From the NCBI RefSeq assembly GCF_918797505.1, contig NC_092795.1:21873131-21937130 (forward strand): DNA of 64,000 nucleotides. The letters run 5' to 3'. The notes under the pieces are model-generated. The model did no database searches and had not been told where the DNA came from. It was given only the letters and a program-made list of their open reading frames with translations. Below are positions 1 to 13,338 of this stretch, one piece after another; position 1 is the first letter of the stretch; the number at the start of each line of letters is the position of its first letter. A program made the position numbers and the translations under genes. This DNA is from Bemisia tabaci (Eukaryota > Arthropoda > Insecta > Hemiptera > Aleyrodidae).

Positions 1-1
1 T

Positions 2-1862
2 CTAGGTCAAGTGTATGTCATTGGTGATACAAATGAAGTTTTTTCCTCCACCAATCAAAGGTCGCTAGCACCTAGGTTCAATTCAAATTCCAACGACAGC
101 CTTGGCTCCACATCGGTAAGATATTCATTTAAGAGAAACGCAAACTGAATTCAAAAGTATGAATTTAAACTCAAAACATAATTAATTAAAAATCTGAAGA
201 ATTTCGGAAACTTGTGTCAACTTCCTTGAGGTTGTTTCTGAATCTTCATTTGAAAATCTGAGGAACAGGACGAACTGAGTTGACTGTATTTGGTATGATA
301 CATGCTAGAGTTTTTGATCTTATATTTTGGCCCACAGTCTTGTTTCTCTCCCCCCCGTTTTGCGCAGACAGTTTGTTTTTTCAGTTTTTTGACTTTTTGG
401 TTTTTTCATTATTTATTTATCCATTTGATCGCTTTACCATTTAAATATCAGATAATCACTCCTACAACATAACATTTGGATCCTCGACTTCTCTTGTTAC
501 ACTGTACTGATTTAAAAACACCTGTAATCAGGTAATTTTACGATTTTGCTAAAGACCAGAAAAGCTTGACAGCTTGAAGCTTTTACTAGATAAATGATGA
601 ATTCTTTGGCAACTATTAAGTTAACTGAGCAAGTTTGGTATTTGTTATGACAATAATTCTAAGCTAATAATCAATCGCCTAACTTTATATTGCAAGTGAA
701 AACTGATCATTTATGAATTGTAATGATTTTATTTTCTCTCGCAGCGGGATGACAAACGTCGTGCATCTCATAATGAAGTTGAGCGAAGAAGGAGAGATAA
801 AATCAATAATTGGATTATGAAGCTTAGCAAGATTATTCCAGAAAGTCCAAACGACTCCCACAAAAGTTTCGAAGGACTGGTAAGTTCCTAGTGTTTGAAA
901 ATGTTTAATCATCTCATTTAACTAAAACCCTTAATGAAGGAAAGCCAGCTTCTATGTTTCCACCAGAGTCTTTTGTTGTATTATTTGTCTCTACAAATTT
1001 TAAATCACATTTCACTTTTGATTCTGGTATTCTATGAGGCCCCCTTAAAACTGTTGCTGGCTCAGTATGTATTAATCTCTGTAAGTAGGGACTATTTGTT
1101 TGGATGCATGTTAATCAATAACGTGCGTAAGTGCAAGTTCACTATGGGGATCACCATCCTAAACCTCCCCTGTGTCGTTTCACTCCTCATGGATCAGTCG
1201 GGATTCTTCCTGCTGGGATTTAACTAAAAAAATTCCTTGGAAAATATGCTAAAAATCAATCTATCTAAGAGATAGATATGTTAAAAACTGTCATATCTCA
1301 GGAGCCTTCTCATGAGATACTCTTTAGAAAAAGATAAAAACAAATTCTGCATTCAGATATTTATAATTTGAAAGGAAATTCACTTTCCATGTTTGATATG
1401 TGGTGATACAAAAATTCTGGCCTCTACTCGGACAAAAAGCATGCAGCGTCTTAAGACCAAGATTTGAGGAAGGACTAAAAAATAATTCCTCCCAACTAGA
1501 ACAATAGAACTTGAAGGGATGAGGGGCAGATACTATAGTAACAATTTATTGAAAGGTAAACTATATCTGCAGTCATTCTTATATAAGTAAAAATTGTATT
1601 CTAAACATGAATCTACTTTCAACCTGTTTTCTCTTGGTTTCAGAGTAAAGGTGGAATCTTAGCAAAAGCATGCGACTACATTCACGAACTGCGGTCGCAA
1701 AACATCCAATACCAGGAATGTCTAAATGAAAACAAAAAATTAGCTTTAGAAGTAGAAAATTTGAAACGAGAAAACGAAGAACTGAAATTAGTAAATAATC
1801 AATTAAAGGACCAGCTCATTGCAAATGGCCTGCTCACTGAAGTTGAAGACTCTCTCACCTGA
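2..1862 (+). CDS. Usf: Upstream stimulatory factor (USF), bHLH-leucine zipper, 3' part
   Basis: This is the C-terminal part of a USF-family transcription factor, which binds E-box (CACGTG) DNA as a dimer in the nucleus. Three exons are visible: 2-115, 745-879 and 1644-1862 (stop TGA at 1860-1862), with GT-AG introns and continuous frame. Exon one carries the USF-specific region just before the basic domain (GQVYVIGDTNEV...QRSLAPR). Exon two opens with the basic region and helix 1 (HNEVERRRRDKINNWI); its His, Glu and Arg residues are the E-box contacts. Exon three gives helix 2 (SKGGILAKACDYIHELR) and a leucine zipper running to the C-terminus. The N-terminal activation region lies left of the window. 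It is convergent with ANAPC4. The identity is based on recognition of the family-specific bHLH and pre-basic sequence. I cannot say whether it is closer to vertebrate USF1 or USF2. Confidence 0.93.
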
Positions 1863-4800
1863 ATCAAGGTAAAATTTGGGAAACTTGATTAGAAACTTCA
1901 TAATTCCATCACTACTCTCTGTCACCTCTCAGTTTTAAATTAGCTCTATCGTTGATTCCATTTTATAAGTTGTTGTTTCACCCGTATAGCCAATCAATTG
2001 ACTTTAAAATAACCTGATTTGAACCACTAAGGATATTAGTGGGTTCTTTTCAGAGAGCCTGGATTTTTGGATACTAATAATCCCTGCACTAGGTTACATC
2101 TTGTTCAAGATCATTTGCCAACTGATGTTGTTTATTTTTAGTTCTAGCTGCTAATAAAGCCTAATCTTTCAGTAACACTATCCTCACCAGAGGATACAAT
2201 GTTCATTGAAGTGGTAGCAATGTTTTGTTTCGTTGCTTCTGCTGCTTCAGGACTGAATTAAATTCAAATGTTCAGCAAACCAAACAGTGAGTGTTTTTTG
2301 TCAATTTCTCTGACTCATGTCAGTTTTCAGAGTACCAGCACTGTCTTTTTTACGTTCAAAGTAGTGTTGATATTCAAAACAATTTAAAGGCCAACATTTT
2401 TGAATTTATGTTTTGTATAGAGAAAAAGCCATTGATATTTTCAAATCATACATAGTGTTTTGGGAGAAAAAAAAAATTTGCTTAAAAGTTTTTCACTGGC
2501 AGATTGACCTTGACTGAGCTAATTCCAGCCTTTTTTCATTGGTCTGATTATTTTACTATACTCCAAATGCAGTGACCTGATCCTGTCGTTCCAAAAATTA
2601 TTTTATTATGGTTTTTTTTATGAGGTATCGAATAGAAATGTTCTTGCAGACTTTAATAGTCGGAGTGGATCAGAATGGAGAATTTGCTGGTGTCTGAAAG
2701 TTGAAACATGTAGAATCTGTTGGAAAAACGATCAAATTTTTTCAAGCAAATTCTCCATTACTGGTAGTCTTACTGTATTTTAGAACTCACGTGGACAGTT
2801 AAAATTTTTTTCGGTGATCATTGATGATTATTGTTCTTGAATTAGTGTTTTACTGACGTCAATGATGGATTCAAACTGCATCCCATAGGCTGCGGGAAAT
2901 GTTTTTACTGTTCAAATTTCATGAATTTTCAATGGACTCAAAGATCATAGAAAATGAATTTTTTTTGGTTCTCTTTCTCATGGTAAGCGGATTTTATTGA
3001 ATGATCAACTTTTTATATTTTCATAGAATACGCAGTCCTCATTCTGTACCTATCTGTATTCTGTGGCAGACATTAAGTTCTGAATACGTTACTTAATGTA
3101 CGCTGCTGTTGTTACTTATTTTTATTGTTTATCCTTTCAATCACTGTTTGAATGTAAGCAAACCTTTGCTTTTGAGAATTCAGCATATCTTGTGATATAG
3201 TTTTAACACTGGGCAGCTCCTCAGCAAATAATTTTAAAACCCTTGATCCCTCCAAGATCGGTATGTAACAAAAAGTAAATAACATTATCGTCAATTGGAA
3301 AACTCACACTGCTGAATCATTGAAAAAATCACCATTTGGTGTGCTTACTTCTTCTTTGCTCTCCCTAACTCCATAGTTGAAATCATGAGCCATGGAAATC
3401 TGTTTGAATTTCAACAATGATAAAAATTAGAGTTTCTCAATATTCGATAAAACTATTTATTTTTCAACATAGAGTTTGGTCGTTTTATTATCTCCCGTTT
3501 TACGTATTTATAGTATGTAGTTTGGAATTCTCATAGCATCCATTTTGTAATTAATTGTGTAAAGTTAAGAGTGCTCCGCGCTATTTTTGATTCAAATGTG
3601 GCACTCAATGTAAATTGCAATAATTTTTTGTCTTGTCCATACCCTCAACCTTTGTCTGTAACCCACAAATCAAAAATACAATTTGTATCACTCTGTTTAC
3701 ATTTTCTAGCAGAATTAGTCCTCTTCTTTTTTTTCAGAGAGATATCACGATTGCTTGTATATGTGATGTTCTGGTTTAAACTTGTCCTAATCAGCCACAA
3801 ATTAGTCTTCTGTGTCCTAAGACCCGATAATATGTACCTATTAATTCTCTGTTAGGGCAAGTTTTTTTAGAATATGTAGATTTTTTAAATCAATTCTGTT
3901 ATTCCAAATTTTAATTTCAAAATTTTTTGGTTCCGGAGTGTGTGCAGTTAATGATTCGATATCTTCAATTAGCAAAACCAAAAAAATGAGAAAATGAAAA
4001 ACGAGGCTTGAGTTAAACCTTCTCAAATTTATATTTAAGCCAAGAAGCCATTTTAATGTAAGTTTGAGTTCATTATTACAATTTTTTTTTCTTTTTTTTT
4101 CATACCCTCAGTTCTGTTCGTTAATCTGTCAATCCTTTATTTGTCTCTTAACGTTGATTTCTCAGGTTTAGACCTTTGTTATAGCAAATAGTTACTAAGT
4201 CTGATTTTAATTCCAACTTCTCAGCTAAAGTCTTCCTTGTTACATTGCACATTTCTTTACTCTGCTTTTAGTGATCTGACAGTCTTAATCAAATGAGGTT
4301 TTTTCTGATGTCATCAGCCAATTCTTCCTCTAATATGCCTCTATTCCATAGGCACCATGCAGGAAATCAGATATCACTCAGAAAGAGTTGCGTTCAATAA
4401 ATGACTAAGCTATTATCATTGCTGGAACTGTACTCTCAATTTTTATGAGCAGCTTGTAGCCCTCTTTACCTTAAAAATTAAGAATATTTGGGACCTGGGG
4501 ATTTTAATCCTGTTAAGAAACAATACTGCACACACTCAGTGTTTGTATTTATCTCATTTTGGTTATCTTTGTGTTGAACCATTTTGCTTCTTTCATTATA
4601 AGTTTTAAGTTTAAATATGTTTTTGTTGTAATAAAGTTTTTTTCTTTTTTAAAAGTTTTTCTTCGTTTTTTCGATTTTTTTTTGTATCAAACCTTTCGAA
4701 TTTGTGGTCAGTTAACCATCTGGGAAACTATCCTAGAGAACAATCTACAAATAATTTTAATGGGCTTGAAAAATCTCATAAAAATGTCCCAATTAAGGCT

Positions 4801-5357
4801 CCAATTTTGAGGTCAAAAGTGTTTTATTTCTGATCCAGTAGCATTAGAAGTTTTAAATATTTAATCTTCAGATCAGCTGCTGCAAAAAGAAGATTTTCTT
4901 GTACTTCTGATATCTAGATACAAACAAGCAATAATATTGAAAACAGTAAAAAAACTTAAATTTTTCTATCATATGTATTTACAATTATTTGAGTTCATAG
5001 GTACATGTATTTATAAATGAATATAAATCCTGTACACACAGCCGATGAAAATCCTAACAAACTGTACAAAAAAACTTGATTCATTACATCCCATTCTTGC
5101 CCCCTTCCCTCCCCCTATGGATTCTCTCAAAATTTAGCAAGTGGATCATGCTTGATCTAAGACATCTTTTTCTAAAATTTTCAGACATCCAAACAATATT
5201 GGGAGACATTGCAGGGCTATCTCCTGGTCTTTTAAGACTAATGAAGTTGTTTGTTTAAAATAAATGAAATGTTTACATCAAAATTGCTGCCTCTAGGAAC
5301 GTTTCTGAATATGCAAAAGATTCTTCTGTAAGAACTTAAAAAAGTATTATTTTACTT
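1863..5357. other. USF 3'UTR and convergent intergenic region
   Basis: No coding exon is supported here; the short open frames are AT-rich and unlike any family I know. The left part is probably USF 3'UTR. AATAAA hexamers lie on the + strand at about 2153, 4396 and 4631. The right end should hold the ANAPC4 3'UTR on the - strand; an AATAAA in that direction sits at about 4823-4828. Oligo-T and oligo-A runs are common. Confidence 0.6.
2153..2158 (+). promoter_or_regulatory. Candidate poly(A) signal for USF
   Basis: The canonical AATAAA hexamer lies about 290 bp after the USF stop codon and is the first one downstream. Longer 3'UTRs using later hexamers are equally possible from sequence alone. 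Confidence 0.4.
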
Positions 5358-8300
5358 TTAATCATCAAGTGTTGAGTTCTTGCTGTGATCTAAAGTACTC
5401 TGATCACTTTCTCTTAAATTATCTTCATCTTCCTCCTCATCCTCCACTTCCATTTCAAAAAGCCGCACTTTCCTCAGACTTTCTGATAATATCACTGCAA
5501 CTTTCCGACTTCCGCTGACCGCAAATCGTGAAGCTACTAAATTCTCAATTGGCCGGAAGGATGACTGTTCTAAAACTGAGTTGGCTGCAATGGTTGGAAT
5601 CTGCTGAAAGTTTAACACAACAGAGGAGTATTCTAAAAGCAGTTTTGTTGGGAACTGAACGAAAATAGCATTCCTGCTTTCATTGTTATTTTCAACTAAT
5701 ACTGACAGAGTCTCCGGTAAGTAAAACTGTACATCTAAAATCTTGAGCTTTGCTGTCGCATCAGTTGAGTTAAAGAAAACGCAGACTCCTTGTGGCTTCT
5801 TGTCTTTTTCGCTAGGAATTTTCATGAAGTAAAAGTGCTTTAAATCTGACTTCAAAAATGCTACAAGTAAATTTGACTCATCGTGCAGGTGAATTAAGGA
5901 GAACTTTGACAGTTGCTGGACCGTTGACACATCAATGACCTTGCTTATACTGAATAACGAGCTAATGCTACTACTTGGCCTATCAAAAACTGCTTTAATT
6001 GCTTCTTCAAAATGCTTGTGCTGTTGGACTAGTGAGAAATTTTCTTGACGTGGAATGATTGTGGGATGTTCCGCAAGACAGGGATTTGCAGCGAGGAACA
6101 TTTCCCATGAATTTTTTTTGGAGTCGTAAGTCTGAGTCAATGGTTTATCAACCAGGTACTGACCTAATCGGTCTAGACTGCATCTACTTTTGGGCACAGT
6201 TGATTCCCTATCTGTTTTGGTAGGCTGGAAATCTCCCAAAGAATACAAGTAGTCTGCAATGAAGGATAAATCTTGCTGATTAACATCCGTTAATGTGAGA
6301 TCAGGGATTCTTTCATCAATTAAATGCAAGATAACTGCATACAACCACCGGAAAAATGCTTTGTATATCTTCATTGAATCATCAATGACTAGTTGAACTT
6401 CCGTGGCTTTGACAAGAAAAGAACCAGCTGCTACAAAAGCATTGGACACTGCCCTTTGGTCTAGTCCAAGACTACTGAATCTATCTTTTAAGAGTGCCAT
6501 GCCTTTAAGTTCAGCCAAATGAAAAGCCAGACTTTGTCCGACAGTATGAATGTGTTTCAATATTAACTTTTGTATATTAGAATGACTTAGCTCAATGGAG
6601 TGGCCCAGCTTTTTTATTCCTTTTTCCGTCAAATCGTTCAACAGAAATCTTTCCAATTGTTCAGAAAACGTACCGAACATTAGCAGCTCCAGAAGCTCTG
6701 CAGAGATTGAGCTTTGTGGATCCTGCTCGGCATATGTTTGAAATTTTAGCTCCATTTCTGACAGCAGAATGTTTTCCCACGACTCAGTTATTGAGTTCAT
6801 GGTGCTTGTTAAATAATCTTGTAAACTGATGATGTGACCATATTTTAATGCTAGAGTATGAAGCTCTTTAGCACGCGATGCTAGAATCTCAGAGTCATAA
6901 CAAGCAACCTTTAGATTATAAGCATTGTTTTCTTTTATACTGGCCACAATGTACAAAGTCTTGAGATTCTGGGATATCTCAGCTGCTACAATAGAGACTT
7001 GGTTGTTCTGGCCGAATATGTTGGTGGTGTTGATTGTTCCGCATGGGAATAGACCAAATACACTGAGGAAAAGCAGCCCATTTTCCAGGCCTATCAACAG
7101 GAAATTCAGCTGGTGTTGGTCTTTGATTTTTTTTGAATCTTCAATATTTTCACCTGAACGCTCAGTGGTAGAACCAAAGTTACTGCGAGAGAGAGATGGA
7201 AGTTTGGGTACATAATCCGAAAACAAGTCCTGAAACAGAGAAAAGTTAAATAATTTAACACTTTATTCTTTTTTCACATTGAGATAAATATATATTATAA
7301 AAATGATTCCAAAAAATTGTTTGCGATAAAAATTACAACTCCCCTTATTATAATTTATATTTAATATTCAGAACATGATATTGCCAAGTTGCAGGACAAT
7401 TTTTGAGGTTAAATTCGTGAGTAAAAATAGATGACTTGTAAAAATTTAAAGACTGTTTCAGTATTGACGTATCTGACGAACTGAGGATTATTTTAGAAAG
7501 ACGGCCCAATGACATGACCCTTTTCCAGAAATTTGAGACATGAATTCTCTATTTCTCATGTTCGAAGACTCAGGTCAATGTGTTGACTTTCGGAACTAGA
7601 GAACCATTTTTCCAATAAAAGAGGCCCAAGAGGAATGGTTCCAGAAAAGGGCACATGAGTCTAAAGTTGGTTGGGAATTCGCAGCAAAAATTCGCCTTTG
7701 GCAGTGTGTTGAGTAAAATTTCAGGACAGTAGATTCAATTTTCATCCATTAAGAAATCAAACCACCAAAGACCATCAAAAAATTTGGGGTACTAAGATTT
7801 AGCGGTGAGAGGAATGATAGCAGCCCTGAAAAATTACCCTTCTGAGTGCATCCATGGTCCACTTTTAAAAATAATGGCTTAAATGTAAGCTGAGAGGATC
7901 CCAAATTTAAGATAATATTTATCAATGATTTGTGAGAAATTCCACAGGAGACCTTTCTCTCTGGATGACCTTCGCATTTTAATTTTACTAACTGCTGACT
8001 TTTGTGTCACTTGTGGGTGAAAAGTATCATTTTTGCAATGAATTCCAAATCTGAGTCACCCTTGATGGCAAAGAATCGGAGGTGAAAATTTTAAACTCAT
8101 TTTACATGGATAACACAGGGGTACAAAATTTTTCAGGCTTCCACATTTTCATGCTTCTTCCCTCAGACTTTACACATTTTCTCTAATTAGTTCTGAGAAA
8201 TTGTTTACCAATTTCAGAAGCGATGATCTTATTGGTCCCATTGACTTATGGCTTTTGACCATTGGGAATTTTCCTCCTTTTCACGTTTTTAGGGCATTAT

Positions 8301-11174
8301 ATTTTTAGGACCATGCTACAACAATGCTCGATCATGCCTCTAGGCTAGCGCGTCACTGGATATGATCTAGACCCCTAGAATAACAGTTTCTAGATACAGC
8401 AGCCTCTTAATCTAGGGTATAATCAACTGAATATTTCGGAAAAAGTGAAAAAGCTGACTGAACGACATGGTTTTGGCCCAATCTGTTAGTAACGGCAGAA
8501 AGATACCTGCGTGCTGTTGGAGGTAGTGTCTGTTGATTCTTGCTCTGAGGACCAAACCAAGAAATTGGCAACAGCTGGAAGAACATGCTTATGTACTACT
8601 TCCTTATTTTCAACATCCACTAGGAATACTTCACCTAAAAAAGTAAATGAAGCAAAAAGTTGGTTAGGAAGTTACCTAAGTAAGTACCCATACATGTAAA
8701 ATAATATGGCGAAAAAGGCTACTAACATAAATAAATAAATGATATATCAGAATTTATACAATTATCAAACATACTTTTATAAAGTAATACATTGGACTTC
8801 AAAATCCACAAGCCTAAATAATAGAAAGTTCTTTTTACATGCTGAGAATGGTTATTTCTTGGTCCTATCAATCAAGCAGCATATTTAAAAAATTACAGGG
8901 ATGAGTAAATTTTTTTTTTTTTTTTTTTTCCCCTGGCACTGAATCTGAGAAATTCATCCGTTTTCCTCCAGTGGGTATGTACATCAAGATTGATCAGAAA
9001 ATCAAAGTCTTCCATGAAAACAGGCTATTCCAGGAAACTGGTGCATGCTGGGGAAAGAGGAATATCATTCTCGGATTTAGCAGCCAAATATACCCCTTGG
9101 GCATGCCTAGGAGCATTTTCTCCCATTCCTGATAAGAAAGAGTCCTCAGTCATGTGAAAAAATCTGCCCATTAATTTAATGTAATAAGCTAAGAGCCAGT
9201 TTTACTTATGACATCAATGTACTTTCACAGCCTTTAAACATAATTCTGACTCTCCTTGTAACAGATTGGGTAATATCTGACCTCAAAGTGGTTCCCTTGA
9301 CCCCTGGGCCCTGCAAGAAACGAATAGAAGCATGCACTCCACTTTCTCTCTGGCACTTGCTGAATTTTGGTACCTTTTGCCGTTTCAATCAGGATCCAAG
9401 CCCTCTCACATGTTGTCAAACACGTAGTTGCCTTATCCATCTTCCCTCTTGGTCATAGGTGGCGGGGGAACAAAAAGAGTATTTCTTGTAAGTGCATTTT
9501 CTCCCCGCAAGAAGCAAAAAAAGGAACCCTTTGGAAATAAAGCGATCAAAAGGTTTACCTTTGACTTCATCCCCGATGATATTTGAAAGGGTTGAATAGA
9601 ATCCTAGCAAATTTAGATGTTATTTAAAAGCTTTCATGAGTCAGTTGTACAAAAATTGAACTTTTCCGATAATAGGCCATTTCATACAGAATATTTTGAA
9701 TATTTTTATTGTCCCACCTATAATAGTTACCCGACCTATGTCAGCAATTCTTTCGTTCACGATAACTATCGTTAGATTTACGTTAGCTTCTTCAAATTTT
9801 GCAATTTTGTCCATTTTGGTCTTATGAAGAACTGTATAAATTTTCGGTTAAATCGCATTTACCGTTTACTTATAAACGGTAATTAACGTAAGTGCCCTAC
9901 TTACGCTGTTTTCCACTAAACTGTTTTTATGAAAGTTCCATTCCTTGGTTTCCTTGGTAACCTTTGTTTGCTATCAGCTGATGTTTTATTTCAATTTATT
10001 TTTTTCTTTTTTTCATTTTTTTTCTTTCTTTTTTTAATAAATCATTGCTAGGTTAGTTCTAATTTTTTTGCCAGCATTTATTCTACCTTCCCCCCCCCCC
10101 CCCACCCGCAGCTCATTTTTCTAGCTCCAACACCCTCTCCCCACAACTCATTTTTCTATCGATTTAATCATTTTTTTTGTATGGCATGTCTTGCTCCCCT
10201 ACCACCATTTTTTCGGGGTTATAGATATTTTAGCGGCCTCTAGACCCGTGACTCCAGTCACGGGCATTTCGCTAGTAGGTAAATAAAAGGAGAAGAAAAA
10301 AAAAATGTAACAACTTACAGTTTTGATAGGTAATTGCTATCAACTTGCCATCAGGTCTCCAGGCAATACTGGTAACTTTGACATCTTCTGCTGGCGGAGC
10401 CAAGGACCATACACGTTGCCATGTCAGTCTATGCAATGCAACTTCACCTGAAAATATGAATTTTGAATAGTTACAGATGAACAATAGATAGAATTCTTTT
10501 GACACCCCTAAGTACATCAGCTGAAGTTCGGGACAATTTTGTCTTGTTGCTTTTCTCAATTGAATTGTTTTTCAAACCAAACTTAATTCATGACAGTTTC
10601 AAATTTACAATTCAAAAACAGTAGTTTTGAGAAAAAACTATAATAACTTGAACCTTTTATTTTTTTGTGGACTGATTCATGATCATCTAATAAAAATAAA
10701 ACTTAATACCTGCTGTTAATATGAATAATGAGGGGAAATGTTTAAATTGCAAATGACTCTGAGAGATACTTCTAAGTCAAGACTTCTCTGTAGGAGATTC
10801 AAATTCCAATTTTTGGACCTGACCGGATGAGGAGCTATCTCCTGAATGTTTTATTGTTGTCTTCATTTTTATATGAAATCATCAGTATTATTTACAAAAT
10901 TTTAACCATTTCTATCTAATTTAGACATTTCCAGTTTATATCTTACTCATCTGATTACCTTAGTATTTCTTCTCGAAATTTTCTGAAAATTTGTTTGACA
11001 ATTGACACTAGGGATAAGAAATAAAAAACTGTACTCCATCTCATGAATTAAAAAATATCACTCACCTTTGGAGTTGGACAAGGCCAGCAAATCCATTTTG
11101 GCGGACCACACCATACACTCCACCTTAGAAGCAACATGTCTTTCTTCTAGCTGACGCATGGCGTTTGATGTCAT
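5358..11174 (-). CDS. ANAPC4: Anaphase-promoting complex subunit 4 (APC4)
   Basis: APC4 is a scaffold subunit of the APC/C, the ubiquitin ligase that drives mitotic exit. The coding exons on the minus strand are 11174-11066, 10447-10319, 8634-8507 and 7229-5358, which join in frame to about 745 residues (human about 808). Residues 1 to about 120 form the N-terminal WD40-like part (EERHVASKVECMVWSAKMD, then VTSIAWRPDGKLIAITY and VFLVDVENKEVVH). The large last exon holds the long helical APC4 domain, around residues 245-440, containing FFRWLYAVILHL. The tail is strongly acidic (EVEDEEEDEDN). The start ATG follows a 5'UTR splice acceptor at 11189-11190. At least one untranslated exon probably lies further upstream, with candidate donors near 12175 and 11996. 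The gene is divergent from TOPBP1. Domain order and motifs are seen directly; function is from the family. Confidence 0.95.
7506..7665. repeat. Weak inverted repeat in ANAPC4 intron 3
   Basis: CATGACCCTTTTCCAGAAA near 7515 is mirrored by TTCCAGAAAAGGGCACATG near 7640. The arms match in most of about 20 bp with a spacer of about 110 bp. It may be a decayed foldback element; no target duplication was recognised. Confidence 0.4.
8908..8931 (-). repeat. Poly(T) tract (poly(A) on the minus strand)
   Basis: A run of about 22 T inside the large ANAPC4 intron is followed by CCCC on its right. It could be the tail of a minus-strand retro-insertion covering part of 8930-9600, but I recognise no element body there. 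A simple homopolymer is equally likely. Confidence 0.45.
9860..9905. repeat. Two adjacent short hairpins
   Basis: TACCGTTTA (9860-9868) pairs with TAAACGGTA (9873-9881) across a 4-base loop. CGTAAG (9887-9892) pairs with CTTACG (9900-9905). Both lie in the ANAPC4 intron, inside a stretch rich in CGTTA/TAACG words, which suggests an old palindromic element. Confidence 0.5.
10245..10264. repeat. Perfect 9-bp hairpin
   Basis: CCCGTGACT and AGTCACGGG are exact reverse complements separated by two bases. The hairpin lies about 55 bp beyond the 3' end of ANAPC4 exon 2, within the intron. It may mark one end of a small foldback element; no function is implied. Confidence 0.55.
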
Positions 11175-11188
11175 TTTGAACTAATAGT

Positions 11189-13311
11189 CTAAAATAAAAA
11201 ATATCAACATTCAATGCCACTTTCAACGTAAAGATAAATGGTAAAGATTTATCTCTTAGAATGAATCAATTTAAGCTGATTATTGTTTAAATCATCAACG
11301 CAACACGCCTGATGAGGCTGAAATGAAAGAAGAAAGTTGCCATTGTTTTGGGCAGTATTCTAGATGCATGAATCTAATTCCAGAAAAATTCTGAATTCAG
11401 ACATACAAAAAAATATCTGAAAATTTTGTTTTGAATATAGGCTTGTTGAAGAAATATGACATTAAGTAACTCCAGTTGATAGCGTTACTTTTTGGGTACA
11501 GATTAACTACCATGTTTTTGACTTGGCAGCACAGTATTAAAAGTAATGTTCTGAATGGGTCAGTATTCACTCTAAATTTCATGAAACATCCGGCAACAGA
11601 ACTCCTGCTTGAAGGAGAAAAATGATAACTGAGGATAGTATCGACGGTGAAACTGCCAAATGCATATCTCCGTTGCGGTGTTTTGAAATCTCTGCTCCTA
11701 TTTAATTTTTTAAGGATGTAATTTTTTTCCTATTTAAGGAGACCGAAACAACATCATAACTTCAAGTTTTCACAGATTATGCCTCACACAAAGAAGACAA
11801 ATCACCGAAATTTTCAAAATATGACGTTTAGTAGCTTCCCATGAAGAAAATAGAGTACGGCAGAAAGTCTGCAACGCAGCAGACGGAGATAAGCATTTCT
11901 ACAGTTTCACCATTAATATATGTCACACTTCTTGTCTAATAATAAGATAACCAAAGAAAAAGGAAAAAATTCGACACAGATTGTCTCCTTACCTTACTTT
12001 TTCAGCTATTGATGAAATGAGAGTAGGAGAGAAACTCCACCTCTGGAATTGATCCAAATATTCACATGGAGCAGCGTACAAATGAAAACGAGAAAAATTA
12101 TAAATTAATACCGGAAAAAACAAAGAAGAAAAACAAACACATTCTGCAGGTATTCCATATATTAAATTTACTCACTACACCATCTTAATCTTCATATCAT
12201 TGCACTGAAAATGAAAAAATACTAGAGATTGAGAATTTGAGAGGATTTGAGGAGCTTTACATTCATAAGTTAAAACGAAACATAACCTTAAATTTCAAAT
12301 CATTCATGTTTACATTTTTACAGAAATGTGATTGGTTAGTTTTTCCCGCTATAACAGAGAGGCAGCATCTGCAAAAGAAAGAACTAAATTTACAAGAAAT
12401 CTTGTTTCAATTATAAAACAAAATCCCATGTAGAAGTTTTAATTAAAATATTAAAATTCGAAACATAAATTTATATTGAAGAAATCACGTGAGGAGAATC
12501 GATTCCGGCTCATCCGAACTTAATTTTTCAAGTAACATCTCTAATGCGAAAGTTGGCTGTATGCAAATTTCTTCATGTGTTTTTGTGGTTTTTGTTTGTT
12601 TTGTTGGTTAGTTTTTTTTTATCTTCTTCCTCCCCCATGGCCCATGCGTTTCTGTGTTTGTTGAAAATTCATCCTACAGACTTCTCTCTAGAATAAATTC
12701 AGATCCTTGTAATGTGCTCTTACCACAGTTTCAGTGGGCACTCCATCCTTCATAGATAGGTTTGTAAAATGAATGCTATATTGTGATTGTTCGGATTGAC
12801 AAACCCACAGGGATCGCTTGTCAAGGTACCACAGTCTCTGTATTTATAGGAAACATACAATTTCTCCTTTTTTTGTTTATTGATCTAGCTGCTTTAAAGT
12901 AGTTCTTTTGCAGGCATCAATGATGGGCTGTATAATGCAGAACACTTTGTGTGCACAAGTGTGTTGATGTGTTATTGTGTTAAGCTATCCGTGACGTTTC
13001 CGTAGCTGCACCCTAGAAAGTCTTACTGAAGTGACACTCACGAACTCACTAATTCCATCTTCATAGTAGAATCAACACCAAAATACAAGCTTTTAACAAA
13101 TAAAGTTGTTGCCATCCTGAAGTAACCATCCGGAAGATCGGGCACAAGTAAACTTCAAATTTCAAAATCATCTTTTTGCTCTGAAAATTACTGCCTGCTT
13201 ACGCCACTTGCGGTAACACTGTTATGCTTTTAAAGATTTAAACGGTGGTTTTGTAGAAATGTTGCCTCCTGACTAACAGCCGAGTAATTGACTTCTTTTT
13301 TTTTGTCTCAG
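11189..13311. promoter_or_regulatory. Divergent promoter/5'UTR region of ANAPC4 and TOPBP1
   Basis: About 2.1 kb separate the first recognised exons of the two head-to-head genes. A splice acceptor for ANAPC4 lies at 11189-11190 and one for TOPBP1 at 13310-13311, so each gene has at least one untranslated first exon here. A minus-strand donor (GTGAGT) at 12175-12170 suggests that the ANAPC4 first exon ends there. The E2F-type site and CCAAT box at 12331-12359 fall between the likely start sites. No coding sequence was recognised. Confidence 0.6.
12331..12359. promoter_or_regulatory. Inverted CCAAT box plus E2F-type site
   Basis: ATTGG at 12331-12335 is followed by TTTCCCGC at 12352-12359, a perfect match to the E2F consensus TTTSSCGC. 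The pair lies between the presumed first exons of ANAPC4 and TOPBP1. E2F control would suit both cell-cycle genes, but binding is inferred only from the motif. Confidence 0.5.
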
Positions 13312-13338
13312 AACTCCAGAAGTTAATTATCCACAAGT

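Noticed and set aside
934..1227. A 97-codon frame in the USF intron.
   Set aside because: It is hydrophobic and AT-driven with no family features, and lies between two well-supported USF exons.
9206..9610. Several overlapping minus-strand frames in the ANAPC4 intron, near a T tract.
   Set aside because: They resemble no protein family and have no splice or poly(A) support; a retro-insertion was considered but the body is unrecognised.
9948..9968. An X-box-like half site (GGTAACC...) in the ANAPC4 intron.
   Set aside because: Only the first half fits; the second half (GTTTGC) does not match RGYAAC, and ANAPC4 is not a ciliary gene.
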